From positions 1 to 36,395 of the forward strand of contig CAJQMI010000070.1 in assembly GCA_905479395.1 (NCBI GenBank): a stretch of DNA of 36,395 bases. The letters run 5' to 3'. The notes under the pieces were generated by a model. It had not been told where the DNA came from. It made no database searches and saw only the letters and a list, made by a program, of their open reading frames with translations. The translations under genes were made by a program, and so were the position numbers. Source of the stretch: an uncultured Flavobacteriales bacterium (GTDB lineage: Bacteria > Bacteroidota > Bacteroidia > Flavobacteriales_D > Sanyastnellaceae). This document shows, one piece after another, positions 17,163 through 26,432 of this stretch (positions are counted from its first letter, which is position 1; each line of letters opens with the position of its first letter).

Positions 17163-19315
17163 TGGACGAATCATTATCAAACCGGTCCGTTCTTTTTCGG
17201 TACTGCCGTATTGCGGCTGTTTTGGTGGTGTTGTTTTCGTCCTTTTCAGTTCACGCGCAGAAATTTATCGGCACCCGACTGGAGCACTTGCCTGCGGATT
17301 ATAACCTCAGTTTACTGGAAGTAGAAGTTGTCGCTGAGTCCGAAGATTGGGTTTCCTTCGAACAGTTGGTTCCCAACCTTGGCATGGGAGAAGGCGTCGA
17401 GTGGATGCGCTTGACCCTTGACCCGATGACTGAAAACGGCAAATTGATTGAGATTCAAAATGCTGGAATTGATGATTTGACGTGCTTCATGGTATGTGAT
17501 GGAAAAATCATTGCGAGTTACCCTGGAGGAATCATGAACACGGGTGGTGATGGGCATCAATTCGGGACATACCCATCGTTTCCAGTCCCCCTTGTAGAAT
17601 GCAATGAGTTGCACGCCTTGTTCAGAATGCAGTCAAACAAGCCCATGATTGTTCCGCTGCGCATAGCTGGACCGCGCAAGGTGCTTGAAGATGCTCACCA
17701 ACGGGATGTTTTGTTTGCGCTTTATGCTGGCGTTATGCTCGTTATGCTTTTGTATAATCTGTTTTTGTTCTTGAGCATTGGGGACCGAAGTTACCTGGAG
17801 TACGTGCTGTTTATTTTTGCTGTTGGTGGCACCCAGTTGGTGCTCAATGGGTATGGATTTATTTTTGGGGCAGATCAATTGCCCTGGCTGAACCTTCGTC
17901 TGACACATCTTTTCGGTGTTTTCAGTGGGCTTACAACCATTGTGTTTGTCAGAAATTTTCTGCGTCTGAGCCGCTATGTTCCTTGGCTGAACAAACTTCT
18001 GAATGTTTATTTCCTCTTTTATCTTCTCGCTCTTCTTCTGGCTGTGGTCGGACGGCTGGAGTGGAGTTATCAGTTGATTAATTTCTGTGCTGCAGGCACA
18101 TTTCTAATCATCCCAGGAACCATCATAACCATGCGCAAGGGTTACAGCCCTGCGAAGTATTTTCTCTTGGCGTTTACGGTATTCATTTTTGCAGTGGTCA
18201 TTTTTGTTTTGAAGGATGCGGGAGTCATCCCATACAATGCATGGACATTTTATGCACTGCCAATGGGAAGTGCAATCGAGGTGGTGGTTTTGAGTTTGGC
18301 ACTTGCAAGTCGCATCAATCAACTGAAACGTGAGAGCGTCCAAGCTCGGGAAGAACAATTGCGTGTTTCTCAGTTGAATGAGCAGATGGTTCGAGAACAA
18401 AACTCTGTATTGGAGGAGCGGGTGGCGAAGCGCACATCTGCACTGGAGAGTGCCAACTCGAACATTCAAAATACGCTTGATGAATTGCAGTCAGCGCAAC
18501 AGCAGTTGGTTCAGAGTGAAAAATTGGCTTCGATTGGTCAGTTGACTGCGGGAATTGCTCATGAATTGAACAATCCCATCAATTTCGTGGCATCAAGCGC
18601 GCAATCGTTGCGGCGGGATTTTGAGGACCTGACGCAGGTTATTGAAAAAGTGAAAGGGATGGATCCAATGGACCCGGGTCTCAAGGAAGAGATGATACAG
18701 CTCAAGGAAATGTTTGGTAGCCTTGACATTGAATTCACGCAGAGGGAAATCGAAGAACTCCTCAATGGGATTGAAGACGGCACGAAACGAACGTCTGAGA
18801 TTGTGAAAGGCTTGCGAATATTCAGCCGCATGGATGGAGATAATTTCACCATGGCACAAATTAATGAGCTCCTGGAATCAACCCTCATCGTCTTAAGGAG
18901 TAACCTGAAAGATCATGCAGTGGTCGAAGCAGATATGGGTACTGATTTACCGCTAGTGAGTTGTCAGCCAGGCCGTCTCAATCAGGTGTTCATGAACATC
19001 ATTACCAATGCTTCTCAGTCCATGGAGGATTCCGGTTTGGCTGTGGAGGAGCGTATTGTGCGCATCTCGTCCAAAACGGTCGAGAGCATTGGACAATCTT
19101 GGATTGAGGTTCGCATCAAAGACCATGGAGTTGGAATGACAGAGGCTGTAAAAGCGCAAATTTTCGATCCATTCTTCACCACCAAGGCGGTGGGAGAAGG
19201 CACAGGACTTGGACTTAGCATAGTTATGGGGATTTTGAGCGATCACAATGCCGAGGTAGACGTGGACACAGAAGAAGGAGTGGGTACAGAATTTATTATT
19301 CGATTTCCGTTATGA
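17162..19315 (+). CDS. 7TMR-DISM sensor histidine kinase
   Basis: A 717-residue membrane sensor kinase. It has a signal peptide (about residues 15-33), then a periplasmic 7TMR-DISM extracellular sensor-like domain (35-180). Seven hydrophobic helices follow (about 185-390, from FALYAGVMLVMLLYNLFLFL), then a coiled coil (395-450). The dimerisation box is GIAHELNNPINF with phospho-acceptor His467. The ATPase domain has an N box (NQVFMNIITNASQSM), G1 (KDHGVGM), F box (FDPFFTTK) and G2 (GEGTGLGLSI). All catalytic elements are present. DISM sensor domains often bind carbohydrate-like or small ligands outside the cytoplasm. The start shares one base with the preceding stop, and the end overlaps the response-regulator start by 4 bases, so kinase and regulator are a cognate pair. 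Confidence 0.95.
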   Translation: MDESLSNRSVLFRYCRIAAVLVVLFSSFSVHAQKFIGTRLEHLPADYNLSLLEVEVVAESEDWVSFEQLVPNLGMGEGVEWMRLTLDPMTENGKLIEIQNAGIDDLTCFMVCDGKIIASYPGGIMNTGGDGHQFGTYPSFPVPLVECNELHALFRMQSNKPMIVPLRIAGPRKVLEDAHQRDVLFALYAGVMLVMLLYNLFLFLSIGDRSYLEYVLFIFAVGGTQLVLNGYGFIFGADQLPWLNLRLTHLFGVFSGLTTIVFVRNFLRLSRYVPWLNKLLNVYFLFYLLALLLAVVGRLEWSYQLINFCAAGTFLIIPGTIITMRKGYSPAKYFLLAFTVFIFAVVIFVLKDAGVIPYNAWTFYALPMGSAIEVVVLSLALASRINQLKRESVQAREEQLRVSQLNEQMVREQNSVLEERVAKRTSALESANSNIQNTLDELQSAQQQLVQSEKLASIGQLTAGIAHELNNPINFVASSAQSLRRDFEDLTQVIEKVKGMDPMDPGLKEEMIQLKEMFGSLDIEFTQREIEELLNGIEDGTKRTSEIVKGLRIFSRMDGDNFTMAQINELLESTLIVLRSNLKDHAVVEADMGTDLPLVSCQPGRLNQVFMNIITNASQSMEDSGLAVEERIVRISSKTVESIGQSWIEVRIKDHGVGMTEAVKAQIFDPFFTTKAVGEGTGLGLSIVMGILSDHNAEVDVDTEEGVGTEFIIRFPL

Positions 19316-19848
19316 TTAACGTACTGTATTTGGACGATGAGCTGCACAACCTGACAGCTTTTAGGGCGGCATTTCGACGTGATTTTCATGTGCACGTGAC
19401 GACCGAACCCACCGAAGCGGTCAGGATACTGCGCGAACAACCGATTGAAGTCATCATTTCTGATCAAAAAATGCCAACCTTGAGTGGCGTGGAATTTTTT
19501 GAGTTGATCATGCCTGATTTCCCGGATCCCATCCGAATGTTGTTGACAGGTCACGCCGACATCGACGCGGTGATTGATGCCATCAATAAAGGGCAGATAT
19601 ACAAGTACATTGCAAAGCCTTGGAATGAGTCAGAATTAAAGGCGATGGTGAATGAAGCAGCGATGCTGTTTCACGAGCGCAAAGCGGTTTCTGATCAAGG
19701 TGCAGTGCTCTTGCATCGAATGCAAGAGGCCCGGACCATGGCGTTGATGATTCAACGTGCCACAGGCCAGGCCTCAGGTCTTGATGCAGATCAGACTGCA
19801 GAAATCAACCGTCACGCTGCCGAGATCAATCGCTTATTGGCAGATTGA
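19312..19848 (+). CDS. Response regulator with receiver domain and no DNA-binding domain
   Basis: A 178-residue protein. The receiver domain covers residues 1-120: acidic pair Asp8/Asp9 (VLYLDDE), phospho-acceptor Asp51 (VIISDQKMP), Thr79 (MLLTGHAD) and Lys102 (YIAKPWNE). The pattern LTGHAD...YIAKPW is typical of regulators of the RpfG/HD-GYP-associated type, but the remaining 55 residues are only a helical tail (Gln-, Ala- and Glu-rich, possibly coiled coil), with no HD-GYP, helix-turn-helix or other output. It therefore probably acts by protein contact. It overlaps the kinase gene by 4 bases. Confidence 0.92.
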   Translation: MINVLYLDDELHNLTAFRAAFRRDFHVHVTTEPTEAVRILREQPIEVIISDQKMPTLSGVEFFELIMPDFPDPIRMLLTGHADIDAVIDAINKGQIYKYIAKPWNESELKAMVNEAAMLFHERKAVSDQGAVLLHRMQEARTMALMIQRATGQASGLDADQTAEINRHAAEINRLLAD

Positions 19849-19867
19849 ATCTTGGCTGAGCATTGGT

Positions 19868-20959
19868 TCATTTGATGTATTTAAAATCTTCGCCAGACTT
19901 GATGTTTTGCAGTGTTGCAAGGATGAGTTTGATGCAGTTTTCCACATCAGTGCGATGCACCATTTCAACAGTGGTGTGCATGTAGCGCAGTGGCAGGCTG
20001 ATCAGTGCACTCGCTACGCCTTTGTTGGAATAAGCAAATGCATCCGTGTCAGTTCCTGTGAAACGGCTCGCTGCCATCCGTTGAAGGGGGATTTTTTCAG
20101 CTTCTGCGGTATCGATGATGCGTTGAAGTAAATTGTTTTGCACCGCTGGCCCGTAGGTTACGCCCGGACCTTTGCCTGCTGCGACATCGCCGTTTTCGAT
20201 TTTGTTCATCATAGGTGTGTGTGTGCAGTGGGTCACATCTGTGACAATTGCCACATCGGGCTGAATGCGTTCGGCGATCATTTGTGCACCGCGAAGACCT
20301 ATCTCTTCTTGCACGGAGTTTGTGATGTACAAGCCAAAGGGCAATTTGATTTTCTGTTCATGAAGCAATCGAGCAACTTCTGCAATCATGAATCCTCCTG
20401 CGCGATTGTCGAGGGCTCGGGCTACATACCAGTCTTTGTTCAAGACCATGAATTGGTCTTCATAGGTGACCACGCAACCCACGTGAATCCCCATGGCCTC
20501 CACTTCTTTTTTGTCCTTGGCTCCAACGTCCAAGAAGATATTCTTCATGCTTGGGGCTTCTTCCTTGCCTGCCGTCCGAGTGTGGATCGCGGGCCAACCG
20601 AATACACCCTTCACGATTCCTTTCGGCGTGTGAATATCCACCCGCTTCGAAGGTGCGATCTGATGGTCGCTGCCACCATTGCGCTTCAAATAGATGTAGC
20701 CATCTGAGGTGATGTAGTGCACGAAATAGCTGATTTCATCGGCATGAGCTTCGATGACTACTTTGAATGGAGCATCGGGATTAATGACTCCTACAACGGT
20801 GCCGTAGGTATCGACCATGTGCTCGTCGATGTAAGGGCGAATGTAGTCGAGCCAGAGTTGTTGACCGCTGCTTTCGAATCCAGTTGGACTCGCGTTATTG
20901 AGGTAAGCTTCAAGGAATTTTTCCGAGGACTTATTGATGATGCTTTTCTTTTTTGCCAT
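19868..20959 (-). CDS. M42-family metallo-aminopeptidase
   Basis: A 363-residue peptidase of family M42 (glutamyl aminopeptidase/PepA-type, tetrahedral dodecamers in the cytoplasm), which trims peptides in protein turnover. The expected co-catalytic zinc ligands and base are present: VIEAHADEISYFV (His and base region), ARALDNRAGG (bridging Asp), TNSVQEEIGLRGA (Glu-Glu), IVTDVTH (Asp) and MHTTVEMVHRTD (His). Length is normal. The frame allows a start 7 codons upstream, but ATG 20959 (MAKKKSII) is preferred because an exact TATTTTTG promoter element ends only 4 bases before it and would lie inside the longer version. It converges with the response-regulator gene after an 18-base gap. Confidence 0.94.
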   Translation of the reverse strand: MAKKKSIINKSSEKFLEAYLNNASPTGFESSGQQLWLDYIRPYIDEHMVDTYGTVVGVINPDAPFKVVIEAHADEISYFVHYITSDGYIYLKRNGGSDHQIAPSKRVDIHTPKGIVKGVFGWPAIHTRTAGKEEAPSMKNIFLDVGAKDKKEVEAMGIHVGCVVTYEDQFMVLNKDWYVARALDNRAGGFMIAEVARLLHEQKIKLPFGLYITNSVQEEIGLRGAQMIAERIQPDVAIVTDVTHCTHTPMMNKIENGDVAAGKGPGVTYGPAVQNNLLQRIIDTAEAEKIPLQRMAASRFTGTDTDAFAYSNKGVASALISLPLRYMHTTVEMVHRTDVENCIKLILATLQNIKSGEDFKYIK

Positions 20960-20963
20960 GGGA

Positions 20964-20971
20964 CAAAAATA
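20964..20971 (-). promoter_or_regulatory. Candidate -7 promoter element of the M42 peptidase gene
   Basis: On the minus strand this reads TATTTTTG, an exact TAnnTTTG match, with only 4 bases between it and the ATG. If it is the promoter, transcription would start at or next to the start codon. No clear -33 TTG is visible at 17-23 bases. Confidence 0.45.
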
Positions 20972-21051
20972 CCCGTACATCGCGCTTTGATTCGCATGAA
21001 TCTCTGTTTGATTTCAACAAAGATTTCACCTCAACTCGACGAAGAATTGAT

Positions 21052-22842
21052 TCAAAGGCTGTAGCTGTTTTTGTTGATTAGATGCATGGCAATCAATTGC
21101 CGGGCTTCTTTGGTATTGAAGTCTTCCGTTTTGGCGAATCGCTTCATGCCCATGAGCATCATTTTCAATTCATCGCCTTCGGCAAAAGCAAGCAAGGCTT
21201 CTTTACCGGCACTGTGAATCCACTCGGCGGCTTCATAGGTATAAACGCGCATGATGGCTTCTTGCACACTCAAGTCAGCATCGGTGCCTCGAAGTTTGCG
21301 GAGTTTCTGAACCCGCAATACAGTGGACTCTACGGTGTAGGCCCAGATGGCCATGTCAGCAATGCTCATGAGGATTTCCTGTTCTTTGCCCAAACTCATC
21401 ATGAGTTTTTGAGCAGCAGATCCAGCAACCATGAGAATGGCCTTTTTGAAGTTGCGGACGTAGTCAAGCTGTTTTTCGAACATGTCAGAGGCGGGCAATG
21501 ACATGTCAGGCACTCCGGTTAATTCTGCAGAAATGGCCATGGCAGGTGTCATCAAATCAATTTCGCCTTTCATCGCTTTCTTGAGGATCATGTCCACTGT
21601 CAGCATCCGATTGATTTCATTGGTTCCTTCGAAAATTCGGTTGATTCGAGCGTCGCGATAAGCCAATTCCGCTCGCGTCTCGGCGCTGTAGCCCATGCCG
21701 CCATGGATTTGAACAGTTTCGTCTACGACATAGTCCAGAACTTCTGAGCCCAAGACTTTCATCATGGCGCATTCAGGAGCAAAATCTGCAATTCCTTTGA
21801 GGGTGGCTTCGCCATGTTCCATACCACCTGCTTTGAGCGCTGCAATCGCATCATCGATGTTTTGTGTTGCGCGGTAAAGTGCAGATTCTTTGGTGAAGAG
21901 CCGAATGGCGCTTTCAGCCAATTTATAACGAATGGCGCCATACTTCGAAATGGGGCGCCCAAACTGTTCGCGTTCGTTGGCGTAACGAATGGCGTGGGTG
22001 CATGCATCCTTTGCAGCACCGAGAACAGCACCGCCCAATTTTATGCGGCCAATGTTCAGAATGTTGACTGCGATTTTAAAGCCTTTTTGACGCTCATAAA
22101 GCAAGTTCTCTATGGGTACTTTCACATCATTGAAGAAGATTTGACGGGTGGAGGAACCTTTGATTCCCATCTTTTTCTCTTCTGGATTTTTAGAAATCCC
22201 TTCGGCATGGCCATCCACGATGAATGCTGTGAGGTTTTCATCGGCATCGATTTTGGCGAAGACGATCATGACATCAGCGAATCCACCATTTGTGATCCAC
22301 ATTTTTTGACCGTTGATCAAGTAATGCTGGCCATCCTCGGTGAGCTTGGCGGTCGTTTTTCCATTGTTGGCGTCAGACCCCGCGCTGGGCTCCGTGAGGC
22401 AATAGCATCCTTTGAGTTGTCCTGAAGCCAATCCAGGAATCCATTGTTTTTTTTGTTTGTCATTCCCGTAATACAGGATAGGCAAAGTGCCTATTCCCGT
22501 GTGTGCACTGAAACTTACACTGAACGAATGCGCGCCACCAATGGCTTCTGTGATGAGCATGGTGGACTTGAAGTCCAAGCCCATTCCGCCGAGTTCTTCC
22601 GGCACTGAACTGCCTATGAGACCGAGTTCTCCTGCTTCCTCCATCAATTTGGGCACAAGTCCGTCTTCTTGCTGTTCAATGCGTTCGAGGTTTGGAATGA
22701 TTCGCTGCTCGACAAAATCCAGCGTCATTTGCTTCATCATCAGCTGTTCTTCCGTCCACTCCTCTGGAATGAATATTGCGTCTGCTGAGGTTTCGCGGAT
22801 CAAGAATTCGCCTCCGCGCAGGGCATTTGATTGTTCAGACAT
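21052..22842 (-). CDS. fadE: Acyl-CoA dehydrogenase (beta-oxidation), FadE type
   Basis: A 596-residue FAD-dependent acyl-CoA dehydrogenase for the first step of fatty-acid beta-oxidation. It has the signature CYCLTEPSAGSDANN with MWITNGGFADVMIVFAK in the FAD domain, GSSTRQIFFNDVKVP, REQFGRPISKYGAI, QIHGGMGYSAE and RIFEGTNEINR, where Glu405 is the likely catalytic base. The extra 190-residue C-terminal helical domain distinguishes it from the 380-residue short type and matches Bacillus FadE (YusJ, about 594 residues) and mammalian VLCAD-like enzymes. It is the last gene of MarR-fadN-fadA-fadE and starts 11 bases after fadA. Confidence 0.95.
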   Translation of the reverse strand: MSEQSNALRGGEFLIRETSADAIFIPEEWTEEQLMMKQMTLDFVEQRIIPNLERIEQQEDGLVPKLMEEAGELGLIGSSVPEELGGMGLDFKSTMLITEAIGGAHSFSVSFSAHTGIGTLPILYYGNDKQKKQWIPGLASGQLKGCYCLTEPSAGSDANNGKTTAKLTEDGQHYLINGQKMWITNGGFADVMIVFAKIDADENLTAFIVDGHAEGISKNPEEKKMGIKGSSTRQIFFNDVKVPIENLLYERQKGFKIAVNILNIGRIKLGGAVLGAAKDACTHAIRYANEREQFGRPISKYGAIRYKLAESAIRLFTKESALYRATQNIDDAIAALKAGGMEHGEATLKGIADFAPECAMMKVLGSEVLDYVVDETVQIHGGMGYSAETRAELAYRDARINRIFEGTNEINRMLTVDMILKKAMKGEIDLMTPAMAISAELTGVPDMSLPASDMFEKQLDYVRNFKKAILMVAGSAAQKLMMSLGKEQEILMSIADMAIWAYTVESTVLRVQKLRKLRGTDADLSVQEAIMRVYTYEAAEWIHSAGKEALLAFAEGDELKMMLMGMKRFAKTEDFNTKEARQLIAMHLINKNSYSL

Positions 22843-22853
22843 TTTGAATTCGA

Positions 22854-24035
22854 TTAAGCGTTCATCATTTCAAAAACTCCAGCAGCTCCTTGGCCTGTTC
22901 CGACACACATGGTGACCATTCCATAACGCGAGTTGCGCTGTTTCAATTCATTCATCAATTGCACAGTGAGTTTTGCACCTGTGCAGCCGAGGGGGTGCCC
23001 CAATGCGATGGCTCCTCCATTCGGATTCACGATCTCAGGATTGAGGTCGAGTTCCTTGAGGACAGCAACGGACTGTGAAGCGAAGGCTTCATTCAATTCT
23101 ATTGCACCGAGATCATTTTTCGTGAGACCTGCCTTCTTCAATGCCTGCGGCACGGCATGGATAGGACCTACTCCCATGATGCGCGGTTCCAATCCACTCA
23201 CGTGGTAACTCGCCAGTCGGGCGATGGGCTCAACATTAAGTTCTTTGAGCATTTTTTCAGAAACAACAAGGACAAAGGCAGCTCCGTCTGATGTTTGGGA
23301 GCTATTGCCGGCTGTGACAGTTCCACCTTGGGCGAAGACAGGCCGTAAACGGGCAAGTCCAGCTTCTGAAGATTCTCTCCGCACGCCTTCATCGGTATCG
23401 ACAATGTGTTGTCTTTCTTGCCTTTTCTCTGTAGCATCTAAGTAAATTTCAGAAACGTTGATGGGGGCAATTCCGGGCGCAAAGCGACCAGCGTCGATTG
23501 CTGCAGCTGCGCGCAAGTGACTGTTCAGAGCGAAAGCATCCTGCTCATTGCGGCTGACATTGAAATCTTTGGCAACGGCTTCAGCGGTGAGACCCATGCC
23601 CCAGTACCAATCGGGATTGGCCTTGGCAATGCGTGCATTTGGCACGAGGCGCCATCCTCCAAAGGGAATGGGGGACATGGATTCTATTCCTCCCGCCAAA
23701 ATACAGTCGGCCAAACCGGCGTGAATTTTAGCGGAAGCAATGGCAATGGTCTCCAGTCCACTCGCGCAATAGCGGTTCACTGTCATGCCAGGTACCTTTT
23801 CAGTGTCCAGGCCCATGAGGCTTACCATTCGGCCTATGTTTAGGCCTTGTTCGGCCTCTGGCGTTGCGTTTCCGACAATGACATCGTCGATGCGCTCTTT
23901 GTCCAATTGCGGAAAGTCTCCCAACAATTTTCGAATCACTTGTTCTCCCAAATCATCTGGTCTCACAAAGCGAAAAGCTCCTTTTCCGGATTTCCCAACT
24001 GGCGAGCGGTATCCTCCTATGATGTATGCGTTCAT
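22854..24035 (-). CDS. fadA: Acetyl-CoA C-acyltransferase (3-ketoacyl-CoA thiolase)
   Basis: A 393-residue thiolase carrying out the last, chain-shortening step of beta-oxidation. The acylated nucleophile is Cys90 in TVNRYCASGLETI, the active-site His347 is in GGAIALGHPLGCTGAK, and the second Cys377 is in MVTMCVGTGQGAAG. NEAFASQSVAV is also present. Length is standard and close to Bacillus FadA (391). It follows fadN after 4 bases and precedes fadE, so the three form one transcription unit. Confidence 0.96.
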   Translation of the reverse strand: MNAYIIGGYRSPVGKSGKGAFRFVRPDDLGEQVIRKLLGDFPQLDKERIDDVIVGNATPEAEQGLNIGRMVSLMGLDTEKVPGMTVNRYCASGLETIAIASAKIHAGLADCILAGGIESMSPIPFGGWRLVPNARIAKANPDWYWGMGLTAEAVAKDFNVSRNEQDAFALNSHLRAAAAIDAGRFAPGIAPINVSEIYLDATEKRQERQHIVDTDEGVRRESSEAGLARLRPVFAQGGTVTAGNSSQTSDGAAFVLVVSEKMLKELNVEPIARLASYHVSGLEPRIMGVGPIHAVPQALKKAGLTKNDLGAIELNEAFASQSVAVLKELDLNPEIVNPNGGAIALGHPLGCTGAKLTVQLMNELKQRNSRYGMVTMCVGTGQGAAGVFEMMNA

Positions 24036-24039
24036 GGCT

Positions 24040-26421
24040 TTAGTTTCTTAGGATTTTGCCTTTTTGAATGAGGCTTTGCATGCGTTCCAGGGTCTTTCGT
24101 TGCATGCACAATTCGACAAATGCTTTGCGTTCGAGGTCCAAGAGGTATTGTTCAGATACCTCGGTGCGTTCACTCAAGTCACCTCCGCACATGACGTGTC
24201 CGAGTTTTTCACTGATCAGTTGATCGTGATCAGAGATGTAATTTCCACTTTTCATGCTGTGTGCTCCTACGTATACAATTCCCAACCCTTCTTGGCCAGC
24301 AACCATCACATCTTTGCGTTCGAGCGGCATGGTGTATCCCGAGGCAGCGAGTTCCATTGCAGCGCGCTTGGCTTTGGCCAATTGGTCCCTTCGGTTTACC
24401 ACCACCTCATCAATTCCTTCTCGCAAGTAGCCCAGTTCGAATGCCTCGTGAGCAGAGGTTGCCACCTTGGCTTGGCCGATGGTGAGGAACCGGTCGCGCA
24501 GACGATTGATGCGCATATCTCCTTCTTGGATTTCATCATTGAGCCGGACGACAAATTCTTTGGTTCCACCGCCCGCTGGAATGACACCAATTCCAAACTC
24601 AACCAATCCGATGTATGTTTCCGCGTGGGCGATGACTTTGTCTGCATGCAGACAAAGTTCACAGCCTCCCCCCAAGGCCATTTGGTGCGGAGCAGCAATC
24701 ACGGGTATGCCTGAGTATCGCATGCGCATCATCGTTCGCTGAAACACCTGAATTGCATGGTTTAAGTCGTCCCATTCTTGTTCGACAGCAAGCATGAAAA
24801 TCATTCCAACATTTGCTCCTGCACTGAATTGTGCACCTTCGTTGGAGACCACAACACCTTTCCACTTCTCATCAGTTTCAGCGAGATCGATCACTTTGTT
24901 CAGGCCCTCCAAAACTTCAGAGCCAATCGAATTCATTTTGGTGTGGAAGGCAATGTTTAGAATTCCATCGCCCAAATCTTGAATGGTTGTTCCAGTATTG
25001 GACCAAACGACTGAGGATTCCGGCAGCCAACTGAGTGCAATTCGATCTTCCTGTCCTGGAATCGGGTCGTATTGATTGGTTTGAGGGTTCCAGCACTCGC
25101 GAATGCCATCGCGATTTCTGTAGAAAGTCCCGCTGCCCTTTTCCGCGAAGCGATTCAACCATTCAGGTAGGTTTAAGCCTTTGGCCTTGATGGCGTCGCA
25201 TCCGGCTTCAAACCCGATGGCGTCCCAACTTTCAAAGGCACCCAACTCCCAGCCAAAACCTGCCCGCAAGGCATCGTCGATGCTGTAGGGTTCATCGGCA
25301 ATTTCAGGCACACGTTGGGCGACATAGGCGAAGACATCCGCGAAAATGCGCCGGTAGAAATCACCCGCTTCATCGGCACCGTTGAAAAGCAACTTGGTGC
25401 GTTGGCTGAGGTCTTCTACCGCCTTGGCCGCATCTAACGTTGCAAATTTGACTTTGACTTTGGAGCGGTATTCTAATGTTTTAAGATCGAGAACTAGGAT
25501 TTCACTTTTGCCTTTTTCGTTCTTTACTTTTTTGTAAAATCCTGCGCCTGATTTGGATCCCAAGCGATCATGGTCGACGAGATGTTGCACGTAGTCGGGG
25601 ATTGCAAAAACTTCCCGTCTTTCGTCGTTTGGACAATTGTCGGCAACTCCTTTTGCCACATGCACGAGGGTGTCAAGCCCTACCACATCACACGTCCGGA
25701 ACGTTGCACTTTTGGGCCTTCCCATGGCTGGTCCAGTAAGCTTGTCAACCGCTTCAACAGACAGCCCCATTTCTTTCACCGTATGAAACAGTGCTTGAAT
25801 GGCAAATACCCCAACTCTATTGGCAATAAAGGCAGGAGTATCTTTGCACAGAACCACTTGCTTGCCCAAGATGCGCTCGCCATAACGAGAGAAGAAATCC
25901 AATACCTCTGGTTTGGTATTTGGGCCAGGAATGATCTCGAGCAATGGCAAATAGCGGGGTGGATTGAAGAAATGTGTCCCGCAGAAATGTGCTTGGAAAT
26001 CATCGGACCGCCCTTCGCTCAACTGCTGGATTGGGATTCCCGAGGTATTGCTCGTAATCAGCGTTCCAGGTTTTCGAACGGTTTCGATTCTCTCGAAGAG
26101 CTGTTGCTTGATGTCGAGTCGTTCGACAATGACCTCGATGATCCAATCGCACTCCCCGAGTTCTTTCAAATCATCTTCAAAATTACCTACCTGTATTCGC
26201 TTGGCAAAACGCTTGGAATAGATAGGAGAGGGGTTGGACTTTAGAGCTGCCTTGAGGTGGCCTGCAGCGGTGGAATTTCTGGGCCCATCTTTGGCAGGAA
26301 GATCAAGCAGTAAAACTTCAGATCCGGTTTGTGCCAGATGACAAGCAATTCGTGATCCCATAACGCCCGAACCGAGAACGGCAACGCGTTTTATTTTGTG
26401 CAAAGGGAGTGTGGTCATCAA
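24040..26421 (-). CDS. fadN: 3-hydroxyacyl-CoA dehydrogenase / enoyl-CoA hydratase fusion (FadN type)
   Basis: A 793-residue bifunctional enzyme for the middle two steps of beta-oxidation. The NAD-binding dehydrogenase domain is N-terminal (VAVLGSGVMGSRIACHLAQ, Rossmann GxGxxG; ITSNTSGIPI; FCGTHFFNPPRYLPLLEII with the catalytic His; FIANRVGVF). The crotonase-type hydratase domain is C-terminal from about residue 465 (FSAGANVGMIFML oxyanion hole; GGGCELCLHADKVIAHAE and GLVEFGIGVIPAGGGTKE with both catalytic Glu residues). Dehydrogenase first, hydratase second is the order of Bacillus FadN (about 789 residues), not of E. coli FadB. An ATG one codon later (26418) is equally possible. It starts 11 bases after the MarR gene. 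Confidence 0.96.
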   Translation of the reverse strand: MMTTLPLHKIKRVAVLGSGVMGSRIACHLAQTGSEVLLLDLPAKDGPRNSTAAGHLKAALKSNPSPIYSKRFAKRIQVGNFEDDLKELGECDWIIEVIVERLDIKQQLFERIETVRKPGTLITSNTSGIPIQQLSEGRSDDFQAHFCGTHFFNPPRYLPLLEIIPGPNTKPEVLDFFSRYGERILGKQVVLCKDTPAFIANRVGVFAIQALFHTVKEMGLSVEAVDKLTGPAMGRPKSATFRTCDVVGLDTLVHVAKGVADNCPNDERREVFAIPDYVQHLVDHDRLGSKSGAGFYKKVKNEKGKSEILVLDLKTLEYRSKVKVKFATLDAAKAVEDLSQRTKLLFNGADEAGDFYRRIFADVFAYVAQRVPEIADEPYSIDDALRAGFGWELGAFESWDAIGFEAGCDAIKAKGLNLPEWLNRFAEKGSGTFYRNRDGIRECWNPQTNQYDPIPGQEDRIALSWLPESSVVWSNTGTTIQDLGDGILNIAFHTKMNSIGSEVLEGLNKVIDLAETDEKWKGVVVSNEGAQFSAGANVGMIFMLAVEQEWDDLNHAIQVFQRTMMRMRYSGIPVIAAPHQMALGGGCELCLHADKVIAHAETYIGLVEFGIGVIPAGGGTKEFVVRLNDEIQEGDMRINRLRDRFLTIGQAKVATSAHEAFELGYLREGIDEVVVNRRDQLAKAKRAAMELAASGYTMPLERKDVMVAGQEGLGIVYVGAHSMKSGNYISDHDQLISEKLGHVMCGGDLSERTEVSEQYLLDLERKAFVELCMQRKTLERMQSLIQKGKILRN

Positions 26422-26432
26422 ATTATATGGGA

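Noticed and set aside
20138-20707. 189-codon antisense frame inside the M42 peptidase gene
   Set aside because: The opposite strand encodes a complete peptidase with all its metal ligands; the antisense translation has no recognisable features.
25570-26244. 224-codon antisense frame inside fadN, with similar ones at 21814-22425 and 24064-24714
   Set aside because: All lie opposite confidently identified beta-oxidation genes, and their translations are low-quality, His/Cys-rich shadow sequence.
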